Below the pieces are notes generated by a model. It worked only from the letters and a program-made list of their open reading frames with translations, made no database searches and was not told the origin of the DNA. A DNA stretch of 64,000 bases from Turritopsis dohrnii. Lineage: Eukaryota; Cnidaria; Hydrozoa; Anthoathecata; Oceaniidae. Shown in pieces: positions 1-10,348 of the stretch (position 1 is its first letter; each line of letters starts with the position of its first letter). The translations under genes and the position numbers were made by a program. The stretch covers positions 62,001 through 126,000 of the forward strand of contig BQMF02000414.1 in assembly GCA_027922465.2 (NCBI GenBank). The letters run 5' to 3'.

Positions 1-176
1 AGGGAAGATTATCTCCGTAACCAATAGGGATAACTGACGTTTTTTGGGGTCCGCGATACAGGCGATGGGGTGATGAAAAATTTGGGTTTTTAAGGAAATA
101 TGAGGTTTATTGGGGTCTCCGGGGTGATACAGAGCAGATGCACATGGGCGGTGAGCGACGCCGCCTTGGCGGCTAG
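1..176 (+). mobile_element. Non-autonomous Helitron, 3' end (5' part outside the window)
   Basis: The segment ends in a GC hairpin (GGCGGTG, five-base loop, CGCCGCC at about 148-166), then seven bases, then CTAG immediately followed by T. That is the Helitron 3' signature (hairpin, short spacer, CTRR, insertion before T). The same hairpin and the block around CGCGGACCCCAAAAAAC recur in inverted orientation in the complete copy at 45593-45960, so this is a second member of that family. It carries no coding sequence and abuts LINE sequence directly. Confidence 0.75.
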
Positions 177-178
177 TA

Positions 179-2256
179 ATGTATAATAGACTGTATAACT
201 TTATAGATAAACATAAATTACTTCATAAAAGACAATTTGGATTTCAAAAAAATACTTCGACAGAACACGCAATTCTTCAATTAGTTACTGACATCACAAA
301 AGGGTTCTCCGAAGGTAAATACACGCTTGGTGTATTTATTGATCTCTCAAAGGCTTTTGATACTGTGAATCACGAGATTTTGTTAAAAAAATTAGAACTT
401 TATGGAGTCTCAGGAACGACATATAAATGGCTTAAAAGTTATCTAAAAAACAGAAAACAATATATTAGTTATGACAGAGGAAATCTCAAGCACTACTGAT
501 TAAATGTGGGGGTGTCTCAAGGATCAATTTTAATGATTTGTTAATGATTTACACAAAGCTTCGTCCGAAATTTTCCATGTCATGTTTGCCGATGATACAA
601 ATCTCTTTAAATCTGGTAAAGACCTGTTCTCGGTTATGAATAAAGAACTCAAACAAGTTTCAACATGGTTTAAAGCAAATAAACTATCACTTAACACTTC
701 TAAAACAAAGTTTTCTATATTCCATACATTGTATCAAAAACGGAAATTTCCGATTATAATTCCAAAACTAGAAATCGATGGAGTCGATATTAGCGGGATT
801 CGGAAAAATCATGTTTCGTTTACACGAACCTATTTTTCTATAGATTTTCTATAGACTTAGTAGAGTTGTTCGTGAATTTTTTCCTGCAAAGTCATTAGAA
901 ACTTCACATCAACACTTCAAATAAGCGTGCAAAGTAATGATGTTTCTTTTGATATAACAAAAGGCTTTAAATCTCTGAAGTACCGTTTTAGTAGAACAGT
1001 TTCAAAATAATTCTCACAAGTGATTGATTTTTTTTGTGTTACAGGCTCGTCGAGTTTACGAATCTCCCTAATTAAACGTGACACGGTAACAAAATTCCTT
1101 GGAATACAGATAGATGAAAACTTGACTTGGAAAAACCAAATAGAGTCCGTCATATCAAAAATTTCAAAAAATATTGGTATTCTCTATAAATCTAGAGCGA
1201 TTTTAACGAAGAAGCAGATGACTGAATTGTATTTTTCATTCATACATAGTCACTTGACATATGGTAATATAGTATGTGCTAGCACACACAGAACCAAATT
1301 ACTAAAACTGTACAGGAAACAAAAGCATGCCATCCGAGTAATAAATAACAAGGATAAATTTACACATTCAAAACCACTGTTCAACGAAATGAATATCTTG
1401 ATTGTTTTTGAGATAAATTTGTTTCAAGTACTATTATTTACATTTAAATGTAAGCTTGGTGTAGCACCTGTAATATTTCACGATATTTATACAATAAAAC
1501 CTTCCGGGAAATATACAACAAGAACAAACATGTTATTAGAGCCAAAAGTTAAAAACAAATCTCAAGAATTTAGTATTCGCTATCGCTCACCACATATTTG
1601 GAATAAAATGTATACGCATTTAACACAATAGAATTACGAAAACATTAGCAGACGGTTCTCGATGATAAGACCAACAAAGTTCTTCTACGAGTTCTCCGAA
1701 CTCTATAGTATTTACATATTATTCTCTTACGACTACACGTTTTTTTTTATAAGCAACACGTTTATAAGCAACACTAGTAACTTTTCTCAAAAATTTAAGC
1801 AACAGTACTACCAGAATCTTAGATAAATTAGCAACATGAAATATTGAAATGATGAAACACTAGCATAGCCACAGCACATTTCTTAAAATTGTGTCACTGT
1901 GACAAATTGAAGCGAGTGGCAGTTAAACGTTCGAAACGATCCGATTGCGAAAATTTGAAGTTGAGCGTGGTGAGAAGAATACCTACTACACAACGACCAA
2001 CAAACAACATGTCAAAAATAATAAAAATGTGTCTAATTAGAAAACTAAAACGTACAAAAAAGTTTTCAAGATGGGACATATCGATTAATGCTTAGCAACA
2101 AATTAAGCAACATTACTACTAAAAAATGGTCATTTTTTAAGCAACATTACTACTAATGTCTGACCTTGGTTGCTTATAAAAAAACCCGTGTATTTGTTAC
2201 GGAAAATAATTGTATTATCTTAGAGTTGAAAATATATGTATCTTATCTTATCTTAT
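179..2256 (+). pseudogene. CR1/Jockey-type LINE remnant (reverse transcriptase), broken
   Basis: Three reading-frame pieces make one reverse transcriptase. 179-499 carries the RT fingers and palm with FIDLSKAFDTVNHEILLKKL. 582-854 carries the catalytic FADD box (MFADDTNLF). 1020-1631 carries the thumb and C-terminal region (TKFLGIQIDENLTWKNQI). Between 499 and 582 the GVSQGSIL block is followed by a deletion of the usual PLLFLIFIND-type stretch. About 250 bp of unrelated sequence (roughly 800-1065) interrupts the thumb. The 3' untranslated part is cut by a MITE (1736-2190) and the element ends in a TATCT/TATCTTA microsatellite near 2230-2256, a normal LINE tail. No endonuclease domain remains upstream. 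It is inactive. Confidence 0.85.
1736..2190 (+). mobile_element. TA-flanked MITE (Tc1/mariner-like), copy A
   Basis: The ends are inverted: CACGTTTTTTTTTATAAGC on the left and GCTTATAAAAAAACCCGTG on the right, flanked by TA on both sides (1734-1735 and 2191-2192). It lies inside the 3' untranslated region of the LINE remnant, so it inserted after it. The interior repeats AAGCAACA-TTACTACTA words. A second inverted copy lies at about 3010-3300. There is no coding capacity; the superfamily assignment rests on the TA duplication. Confidence 0.7.
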
Positions 2257-2343
2257 GTTAATTGCAGTACACAAACGTTCTGAAAAACGGTTGCACAACC
2301 GTTGCGCGACAAAAAATAATTTTATTGGAAGCTTTATGGGCTA

Positions 2344-2922
2344 CCTTATCGGTAAAAAAAGAGTCGGCAAGAAGTGACTAAATTTAGACTAGCTGACTAA
2401 TATTTTTTTTACCGACCAAACTTTTTTGCCGACTTTGTTTGTACCGACTTAACTTTTTTGCCGATTTTTTTTTCCAAAAACTACTTGCCAGACTTCTTTT
2501 TGCCGATTTTTCTTCTCTGTGCTTTTTGCGGTAGTATGAAAATTGAAATCAAATTGTATGAAGAAGAACAAGTGCCGCCAGGACAAACACAAACTGAACA
2601 AGAACAAAAGGAAGGGTCAAAAAGAACAAAATAACGAAAATACACAAATGAAGAGAAAAACTGTTATTGAAATTGGCTAATTAACCTAATTTACCTAATC
2701 TTTCTTTTTGGTGTTGTATTTTATTTCTTAAAAAAACTTTCAAATTATCCAAACTTTCTTCGACATTTTTTGTCTTGGAAATTGATCGGCAAAAGGTGAC
2801 TAAACTCGAAAATTTAGTCGGCAAATAGTGACTAAATTTTGTCCGAGAAGTGACTAATTTTTTTGGCGACTAACATTTTTGCCGATTAACATTTTTGCCG
2901 ACTTTTGTTTTTACCGATAAGG
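2344..2922. mobile_element. TA-flanked MITE with GTCGGCAA word array
   Basis: Terminal inverted repeats begin CCTTATCGGTAAAAA and end TTTTTACCGATAAGG, with TA on both flanks (2342-2343, 2923-2924). The interior is built of repeated words such as GTCGGCAA, GTGACTAAATTT and TTTTTGCCGACT in both orientations, so the element is largely self-complementary. No protein is encoded. A Tc1/mariner-type origin is inferred from the TA duplication. Confidence 0.72.
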
Positions 2923-3009
2923 TATATAAAAAACAGTTTATGATACAATATCAAACAAACGTTTTTCGAAAGTATACAAAAATAGAATTTACAAAATTTG
3001 TAACGGACC

Positions 3010-3300
3010 TCAATCAAGATCAGACGCTAGCAGTAACGTTGCTTTTTTAGTAGTTGTGTTGCTTAATGTATTGCAAATCGTTTTGAAAACCATCGTGTAC
3101 TTTTTAGCTGTTTGATTATATCAAGTATAATAAAGTCTAGGACATTGAAATCATTACATAGAGCGTACAACGTTGCAAACCTACTGCAACAATTCTAAGA
3201 AATGTGCTATGGTAGTGTTGCATCATCATTTCAAAATTTCATGTTGCTAATTTTTCTAAGATCCTAGTAGTATTGTTGCTTATTAACAAACGTGTATAAC
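3010..3300 (-). mobile_element. MITE copy B (same family as 1736-2190), inverted
   Basis: The reverse complement of this block matches copy A over most of its length. Shared landmarks are AAGCAACA-(A/G)TACTAC, ATCTTAGA-AAATTAGCAACATG and CATAG-CACATTTCTTA. The right edge at about 3295-3302 carries the CACGTTTGTTAATAAGCAAC terminus next to TA. The left edge matches copy A only as far as the TCAGAC word, so it is probably truncated. Confidence 0.6.
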
Positions 3301-3690
3301 ACACAACTGCAATATACACAGCATTTGAATCCGCGAGAAATGTATGTCTTTCCACTTTTTCTTAACTGTCAGAGAAAGAAGAATAGAAAACAACAAAAAT
3401 GAAAGAATTATTTCTTTCGTGTAGCTAGGTATCATTTACACATTATCTCCTGTGCGGTAAATAGCCCCCTCAGTGAAAACATTGTCTTCTACCAGGTGCG
3501 TTAGTCACCTATATAGTCTCGAAGTTTAAGAATGTCTTATGTCAGGTGTTTTCTGTCTTTGTATCAGGAAAAATATGCATTTCTTCCTTGTGATGAAGTT
3601 AGCTCAATCCAGTGTTGCAGATGATTCGGTCTTAAAAAAGAAAAAAAAGATAATCAAGTCAGAGTTTATCATGTCATGAACAAGTGAGTT
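3301..3690. other. Unassigned AT-rich interval
   Basis: No open reading frame of interest, terminal repeat or RNA-gene signature is visible between the MITE copy and the Penelope-like remnant. Confidence 0.4.
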
Positions 3691-4267
3691 TATTTTGGCT
3701 ACGACAAGCTACAGCTGTCCGACGAGCAAAGTTTGAAATTATTTTTTTGGCTATATGTCCAAGGTAAGAATCTAAGTCTCTCATATGTTCTTGAACAGGT
3801 TGTTGTTTCTCCGATGTACAGCATTGCAATCCTTGCAAGGGATTTCATGGACAATATTACACCACTGATCTTCAAGACTTGTATTTGATTTGAATTTGAC
3901 AGTAAACTACGCAGTGTGTTTTTAGAGTGAAATATAGGCTCAACGAAGTATATCACTTGGTCTCGGGTATATAAAGCATTGACACTGTTGCTACTGTTTC
4001 ATCCTCCGCATCATTAATTCTACCGCCTATACTGTTGATTTTAGTTTCAACTTTTTTAATCAGTTGTCTAGAGTACCCATTTGCAATCAAGGCATTGTTG
4101 ATATGAGAGATTTCTTCCTTTAGGTCATTTTCTCCACTAACTGCGTTGAGCGCTCTAAACAAAGAGGAGACTTTCTTTACAGGACAATTGATGATTTGAA
4201 GTGTAAAGATATTGATCAGTATGAGTGGGCTTCCTGCTGTATACTTATACTGATATATTACCGTCAT
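3691..4267 (-). pseudogene. Penelope-like retroelement remnant (RT C-terminus plus GIY-YIG)
   Basis: Read on the minus strand, 3953-4267 resembles the end of a Penelope-type reverse transcriptase (EEISHINNALIANGYSRQLI, then a VATVSMLYI strand). The following sequence at about 3760-3860 reads, with frameshifts, as an EIPCKDCNA segment and YIGET, the core of the GIY-YIG nuclease domain that Penelope-like elements carry after the RT. The pieces lie in different frames and are separated by stops, so it is dead. The assignment rests on motif order; a database search was not possible. Confidence 0.65.
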
Positions 4268-4630
4268 TACGAGTCACTAGCAGATCTAAGCGTATCAAGC
4301 ACGCTTGCAGGATTATTTTTGGAGTAGATCGATGTACTCCCTCCAAACCTTTATTAAGCAAACTTGGGATCCTAATTACTTTTTATGCTTAAAAATAAAC
4401 CTGACTTAACCCCAATAATTTTTCATAAACAATTTTTTACCATCAATAATAAATGTAATACTAGATACTCGGAAAACAACTTTAAAATCCCTCAAAACGC
4501 CTTAAAATAAGCACTTTCGCCATTCTATATCGTAATCCTACCTTATGGAACAATATTTTACAAAATGCAGAAAAGAACTGCCAGTGTCTCAATCAATTCA
4601 AAAGATCTGTTAACTCAAAGTTACTGAATT
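4267..4630 (+). pseudogene. LINE (CR1-like) reverse transcriptase C-terminal remnant
   Basis: Plus-strand sequence translates, with stops, to the typical end of a CR1/Jockey RT: a RIIFGVDRCTPSKPLLSKLG stretch, then NNKCNTRYSENNFKIP, then a degraded region resembling the usual tail. It is in the opposite orientation to the neighbouring Penelope remnant and is cut off on its right by the pogo-like element at 4632. Confidence 0.65.
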
Positions 4631-4775
4631 ATAGTGGAACCTCCATAAAGCGGACACTTACGGGACCAGAGATTTTGTCCGCTTTAGAGAGGGGTCCGCC
4701 TTGGAGAGGTTTTGCTTATTTTGGTCAGAAAATCGGAGGAAATTTTAATCCTAAGTCGGGAACCCATTGAGCATG

Positions 4776-4940
4776 CAGAGCCGTAGCCAGAGGTCAGTCA
4801 AAATTTGTGGAGGTGAGTTAAGTCATTTAGGATAGAAAAGGAAAGCGTGCAAGTAACCTAATCGACACTTAAGACTGAAAAGAAATATCATAATGTTAAA
4901 CTCCTCCAGGTTTTTTTGACTGACCCTAACTACGCCTCTG
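4776..4940. mobile_element. 165-bp hAT-like MITE nested in the pogo-like element
   Basis: The inverted ends begin CAGAGCCGTAGCCAG and finish CTAACTACGCCTCTG, and the similarity continues inward through GGTCAGTCAAAA. The flanks share the direct repeat GCATG (4771-4775 and 4941-4945). Removing it restores a continuous outer element. Its right edge supplies the first codons of the local reading frame, an accidental fusion. Confidence 0.75.
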
Positions 4941-5146
4941 GCATGCCTATATTACCCGTTGCTACCCCAACAGGCAAAAAAACATTCAAAAAAGGATTTC
5001 ATGTCTCTAAACAAAAATTGGTTCCAGCTGAAGGTAGAAGTTATTTATGTGTTACAGAAGAAAAGAATGAATACGACAAATATGTCGTGGTTGTATTAAA
5101 TGATGGTAGTGTTGTGAGGCATATGGAAGCAGAGGTGATTGGATAA
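4941..5146 (+). pseudogene. HIRAN-like domain fragment, transposon-associated
   Basis: The frame that opens at 4916 and stops at 5146 contains SYLCVTEEKNEYDKYVVVVL followed by a DGSVVRHMEAEVI strand. This matches the general pattern of HIRAN-like domains that I recall in transposon proteins of cnidarians and other invertebrates (E-x-N-x-Y-D-K-Y-x-V-x-V, then DG-x-VVGH). The expected G of GH is R here. The start codon lies in the nested MITE, so only the part from 4941 is original. It is a remnant; any role in the transposon is unknown. Confidence 0.5.
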
Positions 5147-5515
5147 TTGTTAACCGGGGAGCTATGGGTTAGAGATACGATGTATATTCCAAGTTAGTTT
5201 GCTAACAAATAAAATAAACTTTATGATAAAAAAAAGAAACTATTGTAAATACATGTTTAGAAAAAAAGAAAAAAGAAAAGACATAAAATACTGAATTTTG
5301 ATGCTATTGTCGAGATTTTTCGTTGTCCGCTTTATAGAGATACATTTTACAATTGTCGTGCGGGACCTGGATAAATGTCCACTTTATGGAGGTGCGCGCT
5401 TTAGACATTGTCGGCTTTGGGGAGGTTTCTTTATAAGAGTTTATTAAGGATTCGTCCGGGACAAAATGTTTTGTCCGGCTAACAGATGTGTCCGCTTTAA
5501 GGAGGTTCCACTGTA

Positions 5516-6371
5516 TGACAATGATGTTTATCAATTCTTTTAGGCATTCCGTTTTTATATTTTTTCGTTTGTTTGGTCAAAATACGTAAGTGGAAATCTG
5601 GCTTAAGTTTAAGCGACATTTTTTGCATAATATATAATTCCCTGCAAGCCATAAGCAATAATCTATGTGAATTTGTTAGTTTTCTCAAGCCAAAATATCG
5701 TTGTATGAGGGCGTTTTCCGGCAACCTAGAGTGATTGAAATCTTAAAAAAATTTTCGGACTCTTCGCCTCAACCATGCGGGGGATACTATATCTTCAGCC
5801 CCCCTAAAACAAAAAAGCTTCAGCGGCCCATGTTTTTCAAACTCTAGCTATGTGTTGTCTCATCATGAGTCCGCATACATTTATGTTGGTAAAAAAAGTG
5901 CAAACTTGCTCTTCATGATTTACTTCGCAAAATTTATACGCATGCGTAAATCGAATGCCAGCTCAAAAAGTCACAGAAATGGCAGAAAACTACTTTGTTT
6001 ATATTTTTATGCCATGAGATCATTTCCTTAAATTGAATGTTCAGAATTACCGTGTTATCATGTTGTTTGTCATTGGTTAATCGATTAAAGGAAAAGAGAG
6101 TTCAAGAATATATATTCCTGAATAGCTGTATTGTTTCCGTATTCTTCCTGTTTTAGTTGGAATTAAAAAATTAGATATTTCCACGTACTTTTTATTTTCT
6201 GCCTGATCTGCTGATGGACTCTATTTTTTTTTTATTATAATCCATTTTTTATATATGTGATCGAACTCTTGTTGCTAGGAGAGGGTGATTTGTGTTATGA
6301 GAATCAGCTAGATGAATGCTATAATAATGAATCATGCTGTTTTTTATGATATGTCGACATATGACTAGGTG
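5516..6371. other. Unassigned interval
   Basis: Reading frames here show no recognisable domain, and no paired terminal repeats were found before the Mutator-like MITE. Confidence 0.4.
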
Positions 6372-6485
6372 GGCGCTATTTCCTTTTCGCACCCCCCTAA
6401 ATGTATCTGATCCTAGTCCTAACCCTAACCCGACCCTAAAACATCTTGGACGGGAGAGTGGGGGGTGCGAAAAGGAAATAGCGCC
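6372..6485. mobile_element. 114-bp MITE with 9-bp target duplication (Mutator-like)
   Basis: Perfect 26-bp inverted ends start GGCGCTATTTCCTTTTCGCA and finish with the reverse complement. They are flanked by the direct 9-bp repeat GACTAGGTG (6363-6371 and 6486-6494). A 9-bp duplication with G-starting termini is typical of MULEs. The short core includes CCTAACCCTAACCC, which resembles a telomere repeat. Confidence 0.85.
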
Positions 6486-6719
6486 GACTAGGTGATTGAT
6501 GGAAGTATCTATATATGAATTATATTCATTTTTTTGCCTGCATGATGCCTGCCAGTATAAAGCTTTATACACCAAATCTTCTTCTATTTCAGTTTATAAC
6601 CTGTGTGGTTTAGTAAGAATTCAAAACAGACGTAATTCATCTATATAATATTGATAATATTCCAATAATTATTGGGAAGGGATGCCTAGTTAATTGATAT
6701 ACTCAATTCAAGTTAGTAA

Positions 6720-6856
6720 GGGGACATCGACAATCGATTTTTGAATGAGATAGCAGCATTTTGGCCATTTAGTTGCTGCTACAATTGGGGAGTGGGGCTG
6801 AACCTTAACGGCCAAATGCCACTTATCTGATTCCAAAATCCATTGTCGATGTCCCC
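6720..6856. mobile_element. 137-bp PIF/Harbinger-like MITE
   Basis: The inverted ends GGGGACATCGACAAT and ATTGTCGATGTCCCC continue imperfectly inward. They are flanked by TAA on both sides (6717-6719, 6857-6859), the 3-bp duplication expected for PIF/Harbinger transposition. No coding capacity. Confidence 0.8.
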
Positions 6857-7187
6857 TAATATAAATAAGCCATTATAAAGTCTTGAAAACATGCACCTCA
6901 TAAATGAAACAGCATTTTTAATGTCAATAAAAACATAAGTGTTACATATTTTTTCATAATAACACTTACCGAAAAGTGGGATGACTGATCAATTTTGCCA
7001 CTATTTTAAAAGTAACTTCTGAAATATTAAACCATTACTTCTGAAACTTTGGAATCATTACCTTTCGTATGTTTTCCATTTCAGTGCAAAATTTCACATT
7101 AACTAAACTTGTAACTTCAGAAAAATAACCTGATCTTTCCAAGAAAATGACGATTTGATTATGTGGTGACTTCGAACAGCTTATGAG

Positions 7188-8330
7188 AAGCGCCAAATTA
7201 CTTATACCTTAAGGGAAGAAATTTTCGCGGGAAGAAATTTTCGCGGAATTTAATTTCGCGATTTTTGTCCCTAACCGCGAAATTAAATTCCGCGAAACAC
7301 GTCAAAATTGCTCAGTCGCGAAATTAAATTCCGCGAAAATTCGATTTTAGTTTTATATGTTAAATAATAAAAGAAAAAACGATACAAAACGCAAAAAAGG
7401 AGGCATTTTTTCTGTTAAGTGTTTGTTTGAAAATCGAAAACCGCGAAATTTAATTCCGCGAAACATGTTAAAATTGGTCAATTGCGAAATTAAATTCCGC
7501 GAAAATCGGCCATTTTTACCATTTCAACCGCGAAATTAAATTCCGCGAAAATTTCTTCCCGCGAAAATTTCTTCCCTTAAAGGGAAATTAAGCCTTAAAA
7601 TTTCTTTTCTGAATTTGAGCATGAAATACTTCATTTATCCTAGAGGAACACCTTTTTATGTATAAAAGGTATTCCAAATGAAAAAAACTGCTAAAAAAAC
7701 AACTTAGTTAAATCGCCATTACAGCATTCGTTATAAACATCATGACGTCACAGAGCGAATTTCATTTGCAGAAACATCAGACGTAGGCAGCACATGATGA
7801 CATGTTTTTTACGCCTACGTTCTAAAGATACGAGAAACGGTAGAAAAACAACACAGAAAACACAAACATAGCATAACAATCTTAAACATCAAGAAACAGC
7901 AAAATGTAAAATAAATTTATCGTTAACGATTCAAGAAAAACAAAAACAGTCATACTGAAGATTTCATTTTTTATTATACACATTTGTTCAAAAACTCACC
8001 TACGCACATATACCTGCTATAAATCTAAAACGTAATACTTTTTAAGAAAGGTTTTATATCACGAAGAACTTAATAACTTTCATCAACAAAAACAAAATAT
8101 TGTAGGTTATGTAATCTTTACAAAAACAGCGATCGCGCTGTGACGTCAAAATTTCCATCGCAGAGCACTGCAATGGCGTCCGTTGTTAGATACTAAATAA
8201 CGAAAAACTGAGTACAGTTATCATTTAAAATAATTTTTAATGGTCACAGAAGATTAATGAGACCTTTCTGCAGCTAATGTAAAAAGTTTTTGATAAAGGC
8301 TTAATTTCCCTTTAAGGTAATTATATTTGG
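7188..8330. mobile_element. Outer inverted-repeat element (host of the nested TTAA insertion)
   Basis: The left arm reads GCCAAATTA...ACCTTAA then, after an insertion, AAGGGAAATTAAGCCTT. The right arm reads AAGGCTTAATTTCCCTTTAA then GGTAATTATATTTGGC, the inverse. Deeper in, TGACGTCACAG words at about 7743 and 8140 are also inverted partners. No coding sequence was recognised. The outermost edges are approximate because arm similarity fades. Confidence 0.6.
7213..7576. mobile_element. 364-bp TTAA element with CGCGAAA array, nested
   Basis: The terminal inverted repeats are perfect for about 50 bp (GGGAAGAAATTTTCGCGGGA at the left and its complement at the right). Both flanks are TTAA (7209-7212, 7577-7580), as in piggyBac and Kolobok insertions. 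The interior repeats CGCGAAATTAAATTCCGCG, itself a palindrome, several times. Excising it rejoins the left arm of the outer element. Confidence 0.85.
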
Positions 8331-9103
8331 CAATGTTTTTAAAGTGCCATTATTTACAATATAACAGACCACCTTTTCTCATCCACGGTAAATGTTCGAC
8401 CGTAAAAGATCAGCAAATGTTAGTAAAACAAAAGATATTTAGAACATTCACACATGTGTGACCCTCATTAATACGATACAAAATTAACATTGAAATTTCA
8501 TTGTGTCTTAAACGAAATTTTTGATATCTATCATCATGGGGAAAGAGCACACTTTTTAAAATTTCTTCAGTAAGTCATTAAATCTCTCATGAGATACGAT
8601 GACTTTTCATGAAGTTTTGCGAACATGTAACTTATAGCGATATAATACACAATATTATTGATAAAGGAATAAAGGAAAAGAAGAACAGAATATTGTGGTG
8701 AAGAACAGAATTTCTTTCAGACATATAATTTTTTTACATTCAGCCTCTATACTTCACATATGTGTACAAAAAATGTCCAGGCTAGACGCTTGAATACGAC
8801 GTAGAGCGATGAAAGTGGTGAAATTTTAATGTTTTTCATCGTTAATTTCGGAAGAAATTGATTGACGATTCTGATGATATTTTACAATAGGAATCTAAAT
8901 GAAAATCTTAAAAAATGTGAAAAACGAACTTTAATTTCAGAGTTTTAACAGTTTATTTTTACTGATTGAAGTCACCCTGCTGATCGAAGTCACCCTGCTT
9001 TACGGTATAGTGTCAACTAAAAACATACCCAAATAACTTGCTTGTTTTTGAAGAGCCTTAAATTTTGAAAGTTGTTGTTATATTTATGGTTTCAAATACT
9101 ACC
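8331..9103. other. Unassigned AT-rich interval
   Basis: No coding exon, paired termini or RNA gene was seen. It may include the 5' region of ICA1, but no promoter motif can be supported. Confidence 0.35.
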
Positions 9104-9432
9104 TGTGGTAGTGGTGTAGTGGTCATCATACTTGCCATCCGACTGGGAGGTCCAGGTTCGATATCCAGTGCATCACTACGTTTCACTTGGAAAGTGAATG
9201 TTCCTTCGCCCCGGTCGACCCATGCCATGTGAGGGAAACTGGGTACCACAGCTCTGATATAAGAGTGTGGGTAGATACTTCAGACATCGCGGCGTGTTGT
9301 GGCTCTCACGAGATTCTACACAAGTTACATTGTCTGACTGGGGCTGTGATTTCTACTCGTTCGTGGGTAGGACCCATTCTGAAGACATCGGAGGGCATAT
9401 ATCTATCTACCTACACAACCTGTTATGAAAAC
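9104..9432 (+). mobile_element. tRNA-derived SINE
   Basis: The head looks like a decayed tRNA. A box-A-like TGGTGTAGTGGTC (9112-9124) and box B GGTTCGATATCC (9155-9166) stand at pol III promoter spacing, with GACTGGGAGGTCC in the anticodon/variable region. The acceptor stem does not pair well and the sequence runs on into a roughly 250-bp unrelated body ending in a short TATCTATCTACC tail, so this is a SINE and not a tRNA gene. Gly/Glu/Asp-type tRNA ancestry is plausible from the box A wording. Confidence 0.65.
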
Positions 9433-10128
9433 TGATTTGTTTGAACATGGTTTTAATCTTTTCACATGTTATCTCCACTAACTTCTCAGGATCAAACTCC
9501 CTGCACATTTCTTCCAATTCATCCTAAAATATATGACACAAAACCCACAAGTATGCCAATGAATGTTTTACGAATAGCAAATGTCCAAGTCAACATCATT
9601 ATCATCAGTTGTTTTTTTTCCTTGAACTGCCTATTTTCCTCTTCTTAATTTCTTCTTACTCTCTATGTCATAAAACCAACATTTTTTTTCAGATAGCTTT
9701 TAAGAAAAAATTAAATAACTTTCAGAATTTTTTTGTTCAAATAGCATAATTTCAAATATTTAATTTTCCTATTCTAACGAATAATGCACAACAATTTGCC
9801 CTATATAGAAAATCACGAAAGTTATTAAATTTTGACTTGAGATGAAAGCATGAAATTTCTTCCTTTAAGAGCTTCCCTTAAGATCTTCCCTTTTTCCTAG
9901 AAAGAACAAAAGTTAACATTTATGTTACTGTCTTTTTCACTTAGGGAGACAATAAAATATGAAAACACATTTAGGTTAATCAGTTATAATGGAGGGTAGT
10001 GGGTATGTCATTCTCTTTGAATTCTTATTGCTCAATAAATATCCTTCATTTAAAATCATCCAAATCTTAAATTTTTGAAATAGGCAGAATTATGTTCAAT
10101 CAATCTATATAAGTAATTGTCGTTTCAG
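9433..10128. other. Intron or 5' flank of ICA1
   Basis: AT-rich sequence with no recognisable exon. It ends in a splice acceptor (TTGTCGTTTCAG, last base 10128). Confidence 0.5.
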
Positions 10129-10348
10129 CTATTATTCATCAAAGCCATATTATGATGACGACAACTCCTATAATGGCGGCTATGGATACAATTACCGTAA
10201 TTATCGACTTCCCAATGACACAGGTGGTTTCAAAGGTAAAATCGAACAGAAATATTGGCGATCCAAGCAGAAAGTCATTGAAAAACTTGGAAAAGATCAA
10301 GATGAGTTTGTTATTGCTGGTGATGCAGAAGTAGATGCCAGATTAGAA
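10129..10348 (+). CDS. ICA1: ICA1 first visible coding exon
   Basis: The reading frame starts with the second base (10130) after acceptor CGTTTCAG and runs 73 codons to donor GAA|GTAAAC. It encodes a Tyr/Gly/Asn-rich leader and then QKYWRSKQKVIEKLG...DAEVDARLE, the start of the ICA69 BAR domain. There is no Met before the conserved part, which is why an upstream exon is required. The upstream exon must end with two codon bases. Confidence 0.9.

Larger units (their letters stand above)
4632..5513. mobile_element. Pogo/Tigger-like TA-flanked element with a HIRAN-like ORF remnant
   Basis: The right end reads GGAGGTTCCACTG next to TA (5514-5515). The left end is TAGTGGAACCTCC next to TA (4630-4631), so the first C of CAGTGGAACCTCC has mutated. 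Subterminal sequence repeats AAGCGGACA words in both arms. No transposase is present. Inside lie a small MITE (4776-4940) and a fragment of a HIRAN-like reading frame (about 4941-5146). Confidence 0.75.

Noticed and set aside
6415..6440. Interstitial telomere tract
   Set aside because: Only about two CCCTAA units are present and they sit within a MITE core, so they do not mark a former chromosome end.
7360..7539. 60-codon plus-strand frame in the TTAA element
   Set aside because: It is formed by in-frame CGCGAAATTAAATTCCGCG units and has no independent support.
9104..9182. Candidate tRNA gene
   Set aside because: Boxes A and B are good, but the acceptor and D arms do not pair and the sequence continues into a repeat body, so it was called a SINE.
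10152..10334. Open frame reading MMTTTPIMAAMDTITVII
   Set aside because: It is a shadow of the ICA1 exon, whose true frame is the one starting at 10130.
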